21,176 nt of DNA, taken from positions 1 to 21,176 of the forward strand of contig CALVRY010000005.1 in assembly GCA_944358755.1 (NCBI GenBank). Direction: 5' to 3'. Source of the stretch: an uncultured Bacilli bacterium. Its GTDB lineage: Bacteria > Bacillota_I > Bacilli_A > RFN20 > CAG-826. Below are positions 20,981 to 21,176 of the stretch, piece after piece (positions within the stretch are counted from its first letter, which is position 1; each line of letters starts with the position of its first letter). The position numbers were made by a program, and so were the translations under genes. The notes beneath the pieces were generated by a model. It was not told where the DNA came from. It worked only from the letters and a program-made list of their open reading frames with translations, and ran no database searches.

Positions 20981-21006
20981 TAATAGCCTTTTTTGGAAGG
21001 CTATTA
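20981..21006 (+). other. 10-bp hairpin between yqeY and tRNA-Trp
   Basis: TAATAGCCTT (20981-20990) and AAGGCTATTA (20997-21006) form a perfect stem with a six-base loop TTTTGG. No T-tract follows, so it is not a usual terminator. It ends five bases before the tRNA and may mark a processing site or attenuator. Confidence 0.55.
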
Positions 21007-21011
21007 AGTAA

Positions 21012-21085
21012 GGGAGTTTGGTTCAATGGTAGAACAGCGGTCTCCAAAACCGTTGATAAGGGTTCGATTCCTTTAACTCCCGCCA
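21012..21085 (+). tRNA. tRNA-Trp (anticodon CCA)
   Basis: The acceptor arms are GGGAGTT (21012-21018) and AACTCCC (21075-21081), with G82 as discriminator and an encoded CCA at 21083-21085. The anticodon stem GCGGT/ACCGT has a loop with CCA at 21044-21046. The T arm contains GGTTCGATTCC. CCA reads UGG only, in line with TGA being a stop in this genome. Confidence 0.97.
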
Positions 21086-21099
21086 TATTAGAACGACAT

Positions 21100-21146
21100 G
21101 TCTGATACATTCTTAGTCGATGACTAGGGGTGTGCAGACTTTTTTT
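21100..21146 (+). terminator. Strong intrinsic terminator after tRNA-Trp
   Basis: An 18-bp stem with one bulged A (21105) can be drawn: GTCTG/CAGAC outside, then TACATT/GGTGTG with wobble pairs, then CTTAGTC/GACTAGG around a GAT loop. Seven T residues (21140-21146) follow directly. This ends the tRNA-Trp transcript. Confidence 0.88.
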
Positions 21147-21176
21147 GATTTTAGGCTTAAATGGCCACTTTTTAAA

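Noticed and set aside
1..21176. CRISPR array, insertion sequence or TGA-as-tryptophan code
   Set aside because: No regular spaced repeats or transposase were seen. TGA ends the genes at 424, 7959 and 10760, and tRNA-Trp reads UGG only.

Overview
The window is AT-rich bacterial DNA with short spacers, tight operons and Gram-positive-type gene content: an energy-coupling factor (ECF) vitamin transporter, an ECF-type sigma factor with a membrane anti-sigma candidate, a lipoprotein, and SmpB, YebC and YqeY. TGA is used as a stop and the tRNA-Trp has a CCA anticodon, so the code is the standard one. I infer a low-GC member of the Bacillota/Mollicutes-like group, possibly an uncultured gut or host-associated lineage. 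Nothing in the sequence fixes the species. A recurring trait supports this: many first genes of transcripts start 7-10 bases after a TATAAT-like -10 box and so look leaderless, while operon-internal genes and a few first genes carry good Shine-Dalgarno (SD) sites.

Layout. 1-423: tRNA-Pro, its terminator and a 305-base gene-poor spacer. 424-2117: a two-gene overlapping module, an HTH-DUF3990 (ADP-ribosyltransferase-like) protein followed by a protein that fuses an unrecognised alpha-helical region to an ASCH domain. It is probably a toxin-antitoxin or defence-type pair. 2294-3511: a small DUF4177-like protein and CorA. 3641-3991: a decayed TetR regulator. 3977-5047 (minus): a spermidine-synthase-like methyltransferase-fold protein. 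5102-7931: a flavodoxin-like protein overlapping a copper-type P1B ATPase with an unusual DKTNT phosphorylation motif. 7959-10630: sigma factor, anti-sigma candidate and lipoprotein. The sigma gene and the lipoprotein gene share an almost identical promoter with ECF-sigma spacing. 10760-12217: smpB, a folate-family ECF S component and a 55-residue tail-anchored peptide. 12387-14179: a membrane-anchored protein of unknown function and peptidase T. 14199-14597 (minus): a CBS-domain protein. 14663-18468: dCMP deaminase, EcfA1, EcfA2, EcfT and TruA in one run. 18470-19312 (minus): a DUF3737 beta-helix protein. 19525-21146: YebC, a DUF2188 protein, YqeY, tRNA-Trp and a strong terminator.

How the parts work together. 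The folate-family S component at 11221 can pair with the EcfA1-EcfA2-EcfT module encoded 3 kb downstream. The sigma/anti-sigma/lipoprotein block reads as a self-contained envelope-stress circuit: the sigma factor would drive its own operon and the lipoprotein, and the lipoprotein resembles the outer part of the anti-sigma candidate. The most unusual items are the ART/ASCH pair, this sigma circuit, the DKTNT ATPase, the widespread leaderless starts and an SD-bearing hairpin in front of the dCMP deaminase gene.
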